From Candidatus Bathyarchaeota archaeon B24 (GTDB taxonomy: Archaea > Thermoproteota > CALKCG01 > B24): a DNA stretch of 64,000 nucleotides. Positions 1-7,923 of this stretch are shown here, piece after piece. The notes below the pieces were generated by a model. That model was not told the DNA's origin and searched no databases. It saw nothing but the letters and a program-made list of their open reading frames with translations. Every line of letters starts with the position of its first letter. Within the stretch, counting starts at the first letter, position 1. Both the position numbers and the translations under genes were made by a program. The stretch spans positions 1 to 64,000 of the forward strand of contig LUCB01000005.1 in NCBI GenBank assembly GCA_001593865.1. The letters run 5' to 3'.

Positions 1-83
1 GTCCAGTGGGCGTATGCCACACCGAGCACCGATAGCACTATAACAAGTAGCCCGAATACCCCTATCAAACCCTTGCTTCTCAT
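1..83 (-). CDS. SipW-type signal peptide protein, N-terminal fragment
   Basis: Only the first 27 codons lie in the window; the gene runs off the left edge. The minus-strand ATG at 83 is preceded by a strong ribosome site (GGAGGTG, about 5 bases away). The fragment reads as a signal peptide: MRSK, a long hydrophobic run, then GVAYAHW. The GVAYA(H/M)W ending is characteristic of SipW-dependent secreted proteins (TasA/camelysin-like) and their archaeal counterparts. The neighbouring divergent gene encodes a DUF5305 protein, a family I recall as often lying near SipW-type signal peptidases. The mature product is not visible. The ORF itself is well supported; the family call is tentative. Confidence 0.6.
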   Translation of the reverse strand, partial: MRSKGLIGVFGLLVIVLSVLGVAYAHW

Positions 84-381
84 CCTTCCACCTCCTTCCT
101 ACATGCGGGCTATCATCGCCTCAGGGATTGAGTACCCCTCCGGCTTTAACCGGGGCTCCCGTTTAGTCCCCGGGTGAAGAGCACTCCATCTAGACGATGA
201 AGCGTCTTCATCACAGGTTTGAGATAGCCGATGTCCCGATTTAAGACGTGTGAAAGTTAGATTCTTAGCTGGATGTAGGGTTTCAGATCCATATCTTTGC
301 TATGAATCCCAAATTCGTATCTCAGATACATAACAGTTTTAACCCTTAGACGCCTTCGATCGCGATCGAGGAATCAGACCC
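84..381. other. Divergent intergenic region with hairpin and promoter
   Basis: This 298-base spacer separates the divergent SipW-type and DUF5305 genes. It contains a perfect hairpin at 196-212 (GATGAAG, loop CGT, CTTCATC). A TATA-like GTTTTAAC at about 336-343 is suitably placed for transcription toward 382. A GTGATGA (C-box-like) on the minus strand has no D box at guide distance, so no sRNA is called. No convincing small gene is seen. Confidence 0.45.
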
Positions 382-1464
382 ATGGGCAAACCCGAGTCAG
401 ATAAGAAGCCAGATAAGAGGGAGAGGCTGTTCCCGGCGATGCTTCTGATCCTACTGATCACGGCTATCCTATCGGCAGCCTCCATGGGATACCTATACAT
501 GGTCAACACCACACCGGTCGAGCTGCGTAGGGAGGAGACCCTAGCCACCTACACGCATCAGGCACGCTACACCTGGAGGGCATACCTCAAACCCAACGTG
601 GTCTACCTGAACGCGTCGAGGATAGAGGACACCACACCCATGTACATGAGGGTCGTGAAGCTCCTCGAGATAAGGCTCAGATACACGTTCACATCCAACC
701 CACAGGGGAACATAACCGTAAGATACCGGCTAGAGACGACCCTACGCTCCCCGAAGGAGGGTGGATGGAGCATACCCATCCGGCTTAACGCATCCTACAA
801 GGGCGAGGAGACGTTCAAGGGGGCGGCTAGGCTAGAGCTTAAACTCACCCTAGACCCAAACGGATACTGGGACCTGATAAAGACAGTCGAGAAGGAGACC
901 GGAACCTACTCCAGCGAATACCACATAGAGGTCAGCCCACACATAGAGGTCGAGGCAGACCTCGGCTCCCGGAAGCTGGAGGAAACCCTAAACCCCAAGC
1001 TCACGGTTAAGCTCCAGCTTAGAACAGACGTAGGAGACGTGATATCCCTCGAAGGGACAGAGTACAGCAAGCCAGGCCAGATAACGGAGACCAAGGTCAT
1101 AACCCAGGAGGAAGTGGTCAGACAAAGAGGATACGCCCTCATAGCCTCGATAACCAGCGTATCCGGCCTGGCTGGCTCGCTGATAGGGGTGGCTAAGACA
1201 AGGCCCCGGAGGAGGGAGGAGCCCATAACAAGGGAGCTGAAGCAGGTCGAAGAAATCCTGGTCGAGACGAAGGGCGAGCCCCACCTCAGGAGGGGACACA
1301 CGGTCGTGAGAGTATCCACGCTGGAAGACCTCTCGAAGCTCTCGGAGCTCCTTATGAAACCAATCCTAGCTTCCAAAGCCCAAGACCAAGCCATCCTATA
1401 CGTCCTAGACGGACAGGTGAAATACATATACAAGCTGGAGAGGAGGGAGGATGAGGCCACGTAG
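382..1464 (+). CDS. DUF5305-family membrane protein
   Basis: The 360-residue protein has an N-terminal membrane segment (about residues 15-37). A long beta-rich extracellular region with repeated acidic and threonine-rich strands (about 40-245) follows. A second hydrophobic segment (about 250-268) leads to a charged cytoplasmic tail of about 90 residues. This is the arrangement of archaeal DUF5305 proteins, whose function is not established. The next gene, a small winged-helix protein, starts 14 bases before this stop, which suggests translational coupling and shared regulation. The divergent SipW-type gene suggests a role in building or anchoring a surface structure (inference). ATG 382 was chosen because a TATA-like element lies about 40 bases upstream. 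Confidence 0.7.
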   Translation: MGKPESDKKPDKRERLFPAMLLILLITAILSAASMGYLYMVNTTPVELRREETLATYTHQARYTWRAYLKPNVVYLNASRIEDTTPMYMRVVKLLEIRLRYTFTSNPQGNITVRYRLETTLRSPKEGGWSIPIRLNASYKGEETFKGAARLELKLTLDPNGYWDLIKTVEKETGTYSSEYHIEVSPHIEVEADLGSRKLEETLNPKLTVKLQLRTDVGDVISLEGTEYSKPGQITETKVITQEEVVRQRGYALIASITSVSGLAGSLIGVAKTRPRRREEPITRELKQVEEILVETKGEPHLRRGHTVVRVSTLEDLSKLSELLMKPILASKAQDQAILYVLDGQVKYIYKLERREDEAT

Positions 1465-1747
1465 GAGAAGCAGGCTAGAGATACTATACCTCATACTCAA
1501 GAGCTGCGAGAAGGGAGCGTCGAAGACCCAGATAACCTACGACGCCAGGATAAACTTCAGGATATCCATGCAATACCTCAACCTTTTAGAAGAGAGAAAC
1601 CTAGTTCAAACCCAGCAGGTGGGAGACCGAAGCATATACAAGCTAACAGAGAAGGGAAGCCTTCTACTACACCACCTGGAGGAGGCTGTGAAGTTGCTTC
1701 AAGCCGACGGCATACCCCTACCGGGAGGCGCCTCTACGGAGGGCTAA
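1451..1747 (+). CDS. Small winged-helix DNA-binding protein (ArnR1-like)
   Basis: A 98-residue protein matching the short archaeal winged-helix type (HTH_45/ArnR1-like): a basic N-terminus, an ASKTQITYDARINFR recognition region, and the wing ending YKLTEKG. It overlaps the DUF5305 stop by 14 bases, so the two are probably translated together, and it may regulate the surface-protein locus. Its stop overlaps the stop of the convergent gene at 1744 by four bases (CTAA). The function as a regulator follows from the fold; its targets are unknown. Confidence 0.72.
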   Translation: MRPRRRSRLEILYLILKSCEKGASKTQITYDARINFRISMQYLNLLEERNLVQTQQVGDRSIYKLTEKGSLLLHHLEEAVKLLQADGIPLPGGASTEG

Positions 1748-1974
1748 GGACCCTCGACGATGAACCCGGCTAAGTCGGGGCTTATCCTAACCACCCCCCT
1801 ACCCTCGTCGTAATCGAGGAAACCTATCGAGGCTAGAAGCCTAACCACCTCCCTAGCGGTGTCTAAACCCACCCCGAGAACCCCGGCACACTCCTCAAGA
1901 GTATGCCAACCCCTATCCACAGCCAAGTACTCCAAGAACCTATCGACCCTCTCCAAACCATCAGAGCGCTCCAA
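1744..1974 (-). CDS. Small winged-helix protein
   Basis: A 76-residue protein with a predicted helix-turn-helix (LEECAGVLGVGLDTAREVVRL) and a short beta wing (FLDYDEGRGVVRIS). This fits a stand-alone winged-helix domain, usually a transcriptional regulator. A TATA-like TTTTAAGT lies upstream on the minus strand near 2015. It converges with the 1451 gene and shares a 4-base stop overlap with it. Being short and without a recognised subfamily, it is assigned only to the fold level. Confidence 0.6.
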   Translation of the reverse strand: MERSDGLERVDRFLEYLAVDRGWHTLEECAGVLGVGLDTAREVVRLLASIGFLDYDEGRGVVRISPDLAGFIVEGP

Positions 1975-2108
1975 GCTCCCGACAGATGGCTAAATCTACA
2001 GGATAAGTACTTAAAACTTGTGATACCCAAGACCTTAACAAAGGGACTAGACCGAATATAAGAACACTAATCCTAAGAAAAACTAGGCTGAAGACCTTCG
2101 AACAGCCG

Positions 2109-2369
2109 TCAGGAGAGGAGCTTCCTAAGCTCCCTACACACCTCGAGAAGCCTAACCCCCTTATCCGTCAACTCATACGCGTCGTTATCGTCGGAGTGCT
2201 TGATAAACCCCTTCCTCTCCAGAAAACCCAGGTATCTGCTAAGCTGCTTCCAGTTCAAGTTAGCCGCATACATGATGTGGGTCTTCCTCTTACCCTCCCC
2301 GACGCTGAGAAGAACGCTCTCAGCGATCTCGAGGAAACCCCTCCGCCCGGCTAGCCGCTCATACTCCAA
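2109..2369 (-). CDS. Small winged-helix DNA-binding protein (ArnR1-like)
   Basis: An 86-residue protein with the same plan as the 1451 gene: a helical start, KTHIMYAANLNWKQLSRYLGFLERKG as the helix-turn-helix, then a wing ending YELTDKG and a C-terminal helix that may dimerise. This is the HTH_45/ArnR1-like type common in archaea. It sits alone in an AT-rich neighbourhood, flanked by other regulators, so its target cannot be read from an operon. The start is the first ATG after an AT-rich promoter-like stretch. Confidence 0.7.
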   Translation of the reverse strand: MEYERLAGRRGFLEIAESVLLSVGEGKRKTHIMYAANLNWKQLSRYLGFLERKGFIKHSDDNDAYELTDKGVRLLEVCRELRKLLS

Positions 2370-2549
2370 AACAAATCAGCGAATACTTAGTTATTCTACA
2401 TAGAAATTTAAGTTTAGTCGGGAAAAAATGTAAAACCCTATTGGATAAACCTTGTGAAAAGGGAAAAAGCTAAAAGAAAAATACCCCTAAATAGATATAC
2501 AGAGTGGTGTACATATGGGCCCCGGACCTATAGACGACGACCCCATCTT

Positions 2550-3722
2550 CTAAACTGATAGGGTTTTAACATTAAGAACCTCATACAGAAGGTTTAAGTT
2601 AGCTTTAATGCTGAACTTCCATCCACCCTTTTCATCGAACGGCTTCAACGGCAGCATATAGCTTCTGCTACACTCAGGGTCGATGAAGCCGTACCGCATC
2701 TTCCTCTTAAGCCTCGGCAAAGTCTTCCAGATATATTTAAGCATACCTTGAAGATGCTCAGCCGGCACGACCAGGTAGGCTAGGTAAACACCCGAAGCCG
2801 CAGAATATGCGTCAAACCTCGTGAAGGGTATGTCTTGGAAAGCCTCCTTAACCTCCTCGACCTCTTCTGGGCTTAGGTCGTTGAAGACCCCGACCATACG
2901 GACCAGGGGCTTCCTCCATCTACGATCTCCATGCCATTTAACGATATAGCCTTTGACTATCCCCCTCCCGAGGACATGCTCCTTATAATGGTAGAGAAGC
3001 CTCTTATACTCCACGCCCAGCTTTCTAGCAAGCTCCCTCATCGTGATCGAGGAGTTGGCCTGAAGCATACCGGCTATCTGCAGGTCCAGCTTATCTATCC
3101 GAGGCTTCTGGACATCCTCCTCTATCGAGACGGCGACGGGTCTATCAGACCTCGATAAGGTATCCCATTCAAACCGCCACGTGGCGTTCTTGAAATCGTA
3201 GCAGTCGATCCTCATAGAGAAAAATCGAATCCAGTTCATCCTAGTCATACCGTAGCTCTTCAAGACCCCCATGTCGACGAGCTTGTCGAGGAAAATCCTG
3301 TATTTAGCCTCAAACTTAGGCGGTAAAGCCAGTAGGGAAAAGAAGCTTCCCCAAGGGATGACCCTCCCGAAGTACACTATATAGTCGTTCCTAGCCAACC
3401 TATCCAACAGCTCGACAGCCCTACTCTCCCAATCCTCAGAGAACTCCAGGAACATCCAGTACCTAGCCAAACCCAGCGCACCGAAGTTTATGTGGACGTG
3501 AACCCTGATACCCCTCCCCAGCAGGTTCCTCCTAATCTTATACCTAACCGTCTCGACAGGTAGCCCCGTGACCCTAGCTATCGCCGTGTAGTTCCTAGGC
3601 CCGAAAACCCTTATCGCACTAGCCAACAGACGCAGGTCCTCCCCGTCCCTACCCCGCTCACGTATAGTCCAGACAAACCCAGGATCCGGTCTGGCTACTT
3701 CGTAAACTCTCCGAAACCTCAT
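2550..3722 (-). CDS. Double helix-turn-helix Lrp/AsnC-like regulator
   Basis: The 390-residue protein carries two helix-turn-helix units, one near residues 30-75 (YTAIARVTGLPVETVRYKI) and one near 210-250 (ITMRELARKLGVEYKRLLYHY). Each is followed by a beta-alpha domain resembling the Lrp/AsnC effector fold. This duplicated arrangement occurs in archaeal regulators of uncertain target. No operon partner is visible: the upstream neighbour is tRNA-Leu(GAG) and downstream lies an AT-rich spacer. The start at 3722 is followed upstream by AT-rich promoter-like sequence. Assignment to DNA binding is secure from the two HTH units; effector and targets are unknown. Confidence 0.65.
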   Translation of the reverse strand: MRFRRVYEVARPDPGFVWTIRERGRDGEDLRLLASAIRVFGPRNYTAIARVTGLPVETVRYKIRRNLLGRGIRVHVHINFGALGLARYWMFLEFSEDWESRAVELLDRLARNDYIVYFGRVIPWGSFFSLLALPPKFEAKYRIFLDKLVDMGVLKSYGMTRMNWIRFFSMRIDCYDFKNATWRFEWDTLSRSDRPVAVSIEEDVQKPRIDKLDLQIAGMLQANSSITMRELARKLGVEYKRLLYHYKEHVLGRGIVKGYIVKWHGDRRWRKPLVRMVGVFNDLSPEEVEEVKEAFQDIPFTRFDAYSAASGVYLAYLVVPAEHLQGMLKYIWKTLPRLKRKMRYGFIDPECSRSYMLPLKPFDEKGGWKFSIKANLNLLYEVLNVKTLSV

Positions 3723-3824
3723 TACATAACACTAATACTTAACAATGAATATATAAAATTATCCAAAAAACGCTGGAAATACGTGGTTAAACCCACCCAG
3801 TATGGAAAACAAGAAAACGTTAAA

Positions 3825-3833
3825 GATTTAAAC
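3825..3833 (+). promoter_or_regulatory. TATA box for tRNA-Leu(GAG)
   Basis: GATTTAAAC lies about 30 bases upstream of the first base of the tRNA, the usual archaeal TATA-to-start distance for a tRNA with little or no leader. Confidence 0.5.
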
Positions 3834-3862
3834 CACCCCTCCCCCAGTTAATATCTCGGGTA

Positions 3863-3978
3863 GCGGGGGTAGCCAAGCCTGGCCTAAGGCGCAGCGCTGA
3901 GGTGGGCTATCCCATGGACAGCCCTCAGAACCGCTGTGGGGTAGCCCTTCGTGGGTTCGAATCCCACCCCCCGCACCA
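3863..3978 (+). tRNA. tRNA-Leu(GAG) with 28-base intron
   Basis: The acceptor GCGGGGG pairs with CCCCCGC and is followed by A and an encoded CCA. The T arm is GTGGG/CCCAC with TTCGAAT, and the variable arm is long, as in class II leucine tRNA. The anticodon stem CAGCG/CGCTG encloses anticodon GAG (3899-3901). An intron at 3903-3930 interrupts the loop after position 37. It forms a canonical bulge-helix-bulge: CTGA pairs with TCAG, with bulges GG|T and AA|C, and an intron stem GGGCT/AGCCC. Removing it restores a 7-base loop. It would read CUC and CUU codons. Confidence 0.93.
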
Positions 3979-4032
3979 ATTGCCCAACCCCACCAAACAG
4001 AAAAAGTTAATTATCCGCAAAGCAACCCAGAC

Positions 4033-5403
4033 GTGAAGGTGGAGTATTTAAATTTGAAAAGAGTTAGAAAACATCGGCGTAGCAGTTTCCAAAAATATAT
4101 TCTGATGGCTTTACTGAAAGAGGGCTCTTTGAGTCTTAAAGAGTTGGAGGAAAGAATATTCGCGTTTGTTTACCATTTTCACGGATTTGGGTACAGCCTA
4201 CATGAGGAAGTTGAGAAAAAGGTATTTAGTTTTCTCTCTTGGTTTGGATATGAGCCAAAAGAGGATTATTCTACAAGGATGAAAAAATGGCGTGAAAAAC
4301 ATGAACAACAAATCAACGTCCAGCTGGAATGCGAAGGTTTAATTGAACAGGGCATGCTAAAGCTAAACGAAGAAAACAAGTATGAGCTAACTAAAAAGGG
4401 GAGAGAAGAAGCTGAAAAAAGCATAAAGGAGACGGAAAAAGCTGCAATTTCATTTAGAGATCGCTTGTTAAGCCCAACGGCAGCCGCAAGAAACACGGTT
4501 ATCGCTGATTTCCTCCTGGCGGTGATGAAACTCTTAGCCGGTTTCCTTAGCGCCAGTGTCGGTTTAATCGCAGACGGTGCAGACGCCGCTGTAGATACGG
4601 TTTCGGCTTCCGTCGTGTGGGCTGGAATAAAGTTCAAAAAGGAATTTTTGGGAACATTGATCATCATCTCGATGATGTTCATAACCTCCATTAGCGTTGG
4701 ATACGAGTCGGTAGGCAAGATCATGGACGCTATAACCGCGGCAATACCGCCGATATCGTTGCCTCACCTAGTTGTCGCAGTCGAAGGGGTAGCGCTCGTA
4801 GCGGCGGCTATTCTGTATTTTTATCAACGTTATGTAGGAAAAAGCAACGGAAGTTTAGCGCTTATTTCGCAGTCGATCGACTCCAAGAACCACATCTATG
4901 TTGCAGCCGCGGTTATCATAGGAGCCGTTTTCTCAGTCTTCGGGATACACTTTGTCGACGCGTTAATCGGCACGTTTGTCGCCGCTAGAATTCTCGTAGA
5001 TGGGTTTGAATTGTCAAAAGAGGCCCTCTCTTCCATGAAGGGGGAGGAAACCGATTTCTCCAAATATGAAATACCACTCGAAAGGCGTTGGCGTCTAAGT
5101 AAGCTAGAGACCTTCAGAACCTGGGTGCTGTACTCGATCAAAGAAGATAATCTGAACACAAAAGAAGAATTAATTAATTCGTTGGAAAGAGCATTCAAAC
5201 CAAAGTATATTCCCATAATAAGCGGGTTCAAATTTGCTCTTGGGAAAGGGTTTGATTTTGAAAAGGAGTTTGAAAATATCATTAAACCGTTACTGGAGGA
5301 AAAATTCATAGTTAAAAAGGGTGAAAACTTTATTTTGACAGAAGATGGTAAAAGACGGGTCTGCAGAATATTCAAAAGCATCAGATATCGTCAAAGTAGA
5401 TAA
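4033..5403 (+). CDS. Cation diffusion facilitator-like membrane protein with winged-helix-like ends
   Basis: The middle (about residues 150-335) has the helices of a cation diffusion facilitator. A first motif, GLIADGADAAVDT, corresponds to the usual metal-binding DxxxD/HxxxD helix, and a later SIDSKNH begins the second half. Residues about 15-135 look like a winged-helix domain (LLKEGSLSLKELEERIF ... KYELTKKGREE). Residues about 360-450 resemble another winged helix ending in a wing (FILTEDGKR). The call is therefore a metal transporter fused to DNA-binding-like domains at both ends. The gene is clearly AT-richer than its housekeeping neighbours. The GTG at 4033 is uncertain: a TATTTAAAT element at 4043-4051 could instead be the promoter, with translation from ATG 4105. 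Confidence 0.62.
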   Translation: MKVEYLNLKRVRKHRRSSFQKYILMALLKEGSLSLKELEERIFAFVYHFHGFGYSLHEEVEKKVFSFLSWFGYEPKEDYSTRMKKWREKHEQQINVQLECEGLIEQGMLKLNEENKYELTKKGREEAEKSIKETEKAAISFRDRLLSPTAAARNTVIADFLLAVMKLLAGFLSASVGLIADGADAAVDTVSASVVWAGIKFKKEFLGTLIIISMMFITSISVGYESVGKIMDAITAAIPPISLPHLVVAVEGVALVAAAILYFYQRYVGKSNGSLALISQSIDSKNHIYVAAAVIIGAVFSVFGIHFVDALIGTFVAARILVDGFELSKEALSSMKGEETDFSKYEIPLERRWRLSKLETFRTWVLYSIKEDNLNTKEELINSLERAFKPKYIPIISGFKFALGKGFDFEKEFENIIKPLLEEKFIVKKGENFILTEDGKRRVCRIFKSIRYRQSR

Positions 5404-5619
5404 CCACCGAAAGTCCACAGAAACCAATAGAGCCTAGACAACCCTCTGTTTTCGATCTCCGCCGGGAAATTTTTTGTTTAAAAATAGATGAACAAAATTG
5501 TACGTTAACGTTCTATAATCTTATTTAGGATAAGGAATTTGATGAAGCCATAGGAAGCCGTATCAGAATGGGGAAAAATAGATGCCCAGAGAGATGGCTT
5601 TCAAAGACCTCTCTGAGCA
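5404..5619. other. AT-rich spacer between convergent genes
   Basis: A 216-base spacer between two genes that end toward each other. It has T-runs (AATTTTTTG) consistent with archaeal transcription termination. A TTGATGA near 5538 lacks a paired D box, so no C/D sRNA is called. No coding signal is seen. Confidence 0.35.
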
Positions 5620-7791
5620 TCACATCCGGGTTTTTCTGCGCAGCTGGGTTATGAGCGTCTTCGCTACATCGTAGAGTCTAGCTTGTCGAAAGCCGCCGCG
5701 GTTTACCAACATAGCAACAGCAGCCCAGACCGCTATCGGTAAAACAATCCACCAGTAACTTGTCAACGCCTGACGGGCGAGGGAGACGAAGGTCAAAGGC
5801 CTGTTCACAGGTTCAACCTCTCCCCCGACCGGGATCGTTATATAAACCGTTAACGTGTCTACACCCACTCCCCCGTCGTCGTCCGTCACGGTTAGAGTGA
5901 CCGTGTAGGTAATTGCCGCTACACCGCCATACTCGTAAGTATGGGTGGGGGTCAGGGTGCCGGTGGCAGTGGTTCCGTCTCCGAAATCCCAAACTATCGT
6001 GTGGGTGTCTAACACGCCAGGGTCTGTGAAGCTTCCGCTGAAACTGACCGTAGCTTCGTTACACCCACCGATTACCGTTTGGTCAGGACCAGCGTCCACT
6101 GTCGGGTCGACGTTGTAGACGGTTACCGTAGTGCTAGTCTCATTCGTTAGACCATCGTCATCTGTAACCCTTAGGTTGATAGTGCCCGTATAGTCATCGT
6201 TCCACGTATGCGTGACTGTAGGGCTGGTAGTGCTTTCATCATATGTCCCATCGCCGTCCCAGTCCCACTCGTAAAGCGTTATGGTTCCATCTGGGTCGTA
6301 TGAGCCAGACGCGTCGAAGGTTATAGGCGAGCCTTCATAGCCTGTGTAAGGCCCATCGGCATCAGCTACAGGGTAGGTCTGAATCGTTAGGGTTGCCGGG
6401 TCTGTGCACCAGTTGTTCGTCTCGTTATACTCGGGTATATCTTCCCCAGAGTCGACCCAGGCGGTTATCGCGTAGGTTCCGCTGGACACCCCGGTCGTGT
6501 CCCAGTCGAAGACTACGCTCGTAGACCCGCCGGATGCGAGGGTGACGGTTTTCGTCCCGATTGTTATCTCATCTCCTATAACGGATGTATCTAGGTCCGC
6601 ATACAAAGTTACGTCGAAGGTCTCTTGCAGGTCTCCGTTATTACTCACCACGACGGTTATGGATTCAACCGTTCCAGATGGGACCTCGGTATGCGGGTGG
6701 CTTTGGCTATCCGCAGAGACATCCTCAAGCTCGAACTCCACATCGAGGGTCTCCCAGTAGATGCTCCAATACGATGTACCATCGATTACTATCGTACAGT
6801 TATAGTTCATATTCATCTTCACCAAGAATATTCCGTTAGGCCTATTACCCCCAGCCGTACCCCAACTGTTCACCATAATCCAATAATGTTTATCGGGGTC
6901 TGGGTCTGTGTCGTTGTATCCCACGCATAGAACTGCGTGACAACCTCCCTCATCTGTCATCGTCAGTCCGCAATACGGGTCTGGGTCCCAGATAGCGTCT
7001 TCAGGCTCATTCCACCAGAAAGTTCTAAATCCTTCCGTAAAGTTCCAAAGGCAATATACGAAATAGACAGCCCTATTCTGGTGGAGAACGTTCTTTATAT
7101 TGGCGATGGCTTCCTCTCTACTTATACCATGCGTTTCTATAGATTCAGCTACACATTTTTTAATTCCATACCTAGGCACGGTGGATATGGTATTACAAGG
7201 AACTCCTGTACCGGCGGAGCAGGTTCTCCCCCCATCTTGCCAGTGAGCGTTCGTGTTAGACCATGGAATTATGAAACCCTTGCTTGCATACCAGTCTGCA
7301 AACATCTCTAGGTTGCCTCCGCAACAGGCCCATTTACCGGGTGCTCCTGCATTATAACATGAAGTAAAATACTGAACAGATAGCCTGTCGAATATTCCTT
7401 CTTGAACGTCTAGAGCTATCTCTATTGTACCTGTCCCAGCCCAGACCCAGCAATTTCCACAGCTTCCCTGATTGCGTTCCGCCGGAATATAGTTTAAGTG
7501 AGGGAGAAGGCTGAAATATTGCCCAGACGACTGTTTAATCGACTCTTGAAACGAAGGTTCTATCGTTACCCTAGGAATTTTTTCATGCGTCTCCATAAGC
7601 TTCTCCATAATCTCCGGGGTAACTTTCATGATAGCGCAGCATTCCTCAAATTCGTCATCTTGTGAGCCTAGGCTACTGTTTCCATTGCTGAAGCATCCAC
7701 ATTGCGCGGTGTAAATACTTATGGGCGGCATGAGGATCAAAAGAACGGTCAAGATTGTTAACATAGTTATAGAATTCGAGCGTTTTCCCAT
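5620..7791 (-). CDS. Secreted papain-like cysteine protease with CARDB and PKD domains
   Basis: The 723-residue precursor has a signal peptide (about 8-28) and a C1A peptidase domain (about 95-345). The active-site cysteine is in NQGSCGNCW, the histidine in GGCHAVLCVGYN and the asparagine in VNSWG. There follow a CARDB-like domain (about 350-465), two PKD domains (about 470-560 and 560-650; both end with a VTDDDG element) and a C-terminal membrane helix (YWWIVLPIAVWAAVAMLV) before a basic tail. It should therefore be tethered outside the cell and degrade protein or peptides. Bathyarchaeal lineages have been proposed to degrade detrital protein. A TATA element at 7821-7829 serves this strand; the divergent neighbour may be functionally linked. 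Confidence 0.85.
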   Translation of the reverse strand: MGKRSNSITMLTILTVLLILMPPISIYTAQCGCFSNGNSSLGSQDDEFEECCAIMKVTPEIMEKLMETHEKIPRVTIEPSFQESIKQSSGQYFSLLPHLNYIPAERNQGSCGNCWVWAGTGTIEIALDVQEGIFDRLSVQYFTSCYNAGAPGKWACCGGNLEMFADWYASKGFIIPWSNTNAHWQDGGRTCSAGTGVPCNTISTVPRYGIKKCVAESIETHGISREEAIANIKNVLHQNRAVYFVYCLWNFTEGFRTFWWNEPEDAIWDPDPYCGLTMTDEGGCHAVLCVGYNDTDPDPDKHYWIMVNSWGTAGGNRPNGIFLVKMNMNYNCTIVIDGTSYWSIYWETLDVEFELEDVSADSQSHPHTEVPSGTVESITVVVSNNGDLQETFDVTLYADLDTSVIGDEITIGTKTVTLASGGSTSVVFDWDTTGVSSGTYAITAWVDSGEDIPEYNETNNWCTDPATLTIQTYPVADADGPYTGYEGSPITFDASGSYDPDGTITLYEWDWDGDGTYDESTTSPTVTHTWNDDYTGTINLRVTDDDGLTNETSTTVTVYNVDPTVDAGPDQTVIGGCNEATVSFSGSFTDPGVLDTHTIVWDFGDGTTATGTLTPTHTYEYGGVAAITYTVTLTVTDDDGGVGVDTLTVYITIPVGGEVEPVNRPLTFVSLARQALTSYWWIVLPIAVWAAVAMLVNRGGFRQARLYDVAKTLITQLRRKTRM

Positions 7792-7923
7792 ATACCTCTT
7801 TCAACATTCTGTAGGAACGTGTATATAACAATTTCCGCTTAAAAATAGTTTTAGCCAAAGTTTCACATAAAAATGTTCTAACCAATAGAGTAAAATACCT
7901 GTAATACGGAGATACCTAATGAC
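7792..7923. promoter_or_regulatory. Divergent promoter region, protease and repeat protein
   Basis: On the minus strand GTTATATAC (7821-7829) lies about 30 bases before the protease start. On the plus strand AGTAAAATAC near 7890 precedes ATG 7924 by a similar distance. The 132-base spacer thus probably drives both genes and could allow joint control. Confidence 0.5.

Noticed and set aside
160-260. Possible C/D box sRNA on the minus strand (GTGATGA)
   Set aside because: No D box follows at the expected distance; only the hairpin is supported.
906-1460. 184-codon antisense ORF within the DUF5305 gene
   Set aside because: Shadow of a real gene in opposite frame; low-complexity serine-rich translation and no promoter.
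5530-5590. Possible C/D box sRNA (TTGATGA)
   Set aside because: No CTGA D box at guide distance and no terminal stem.
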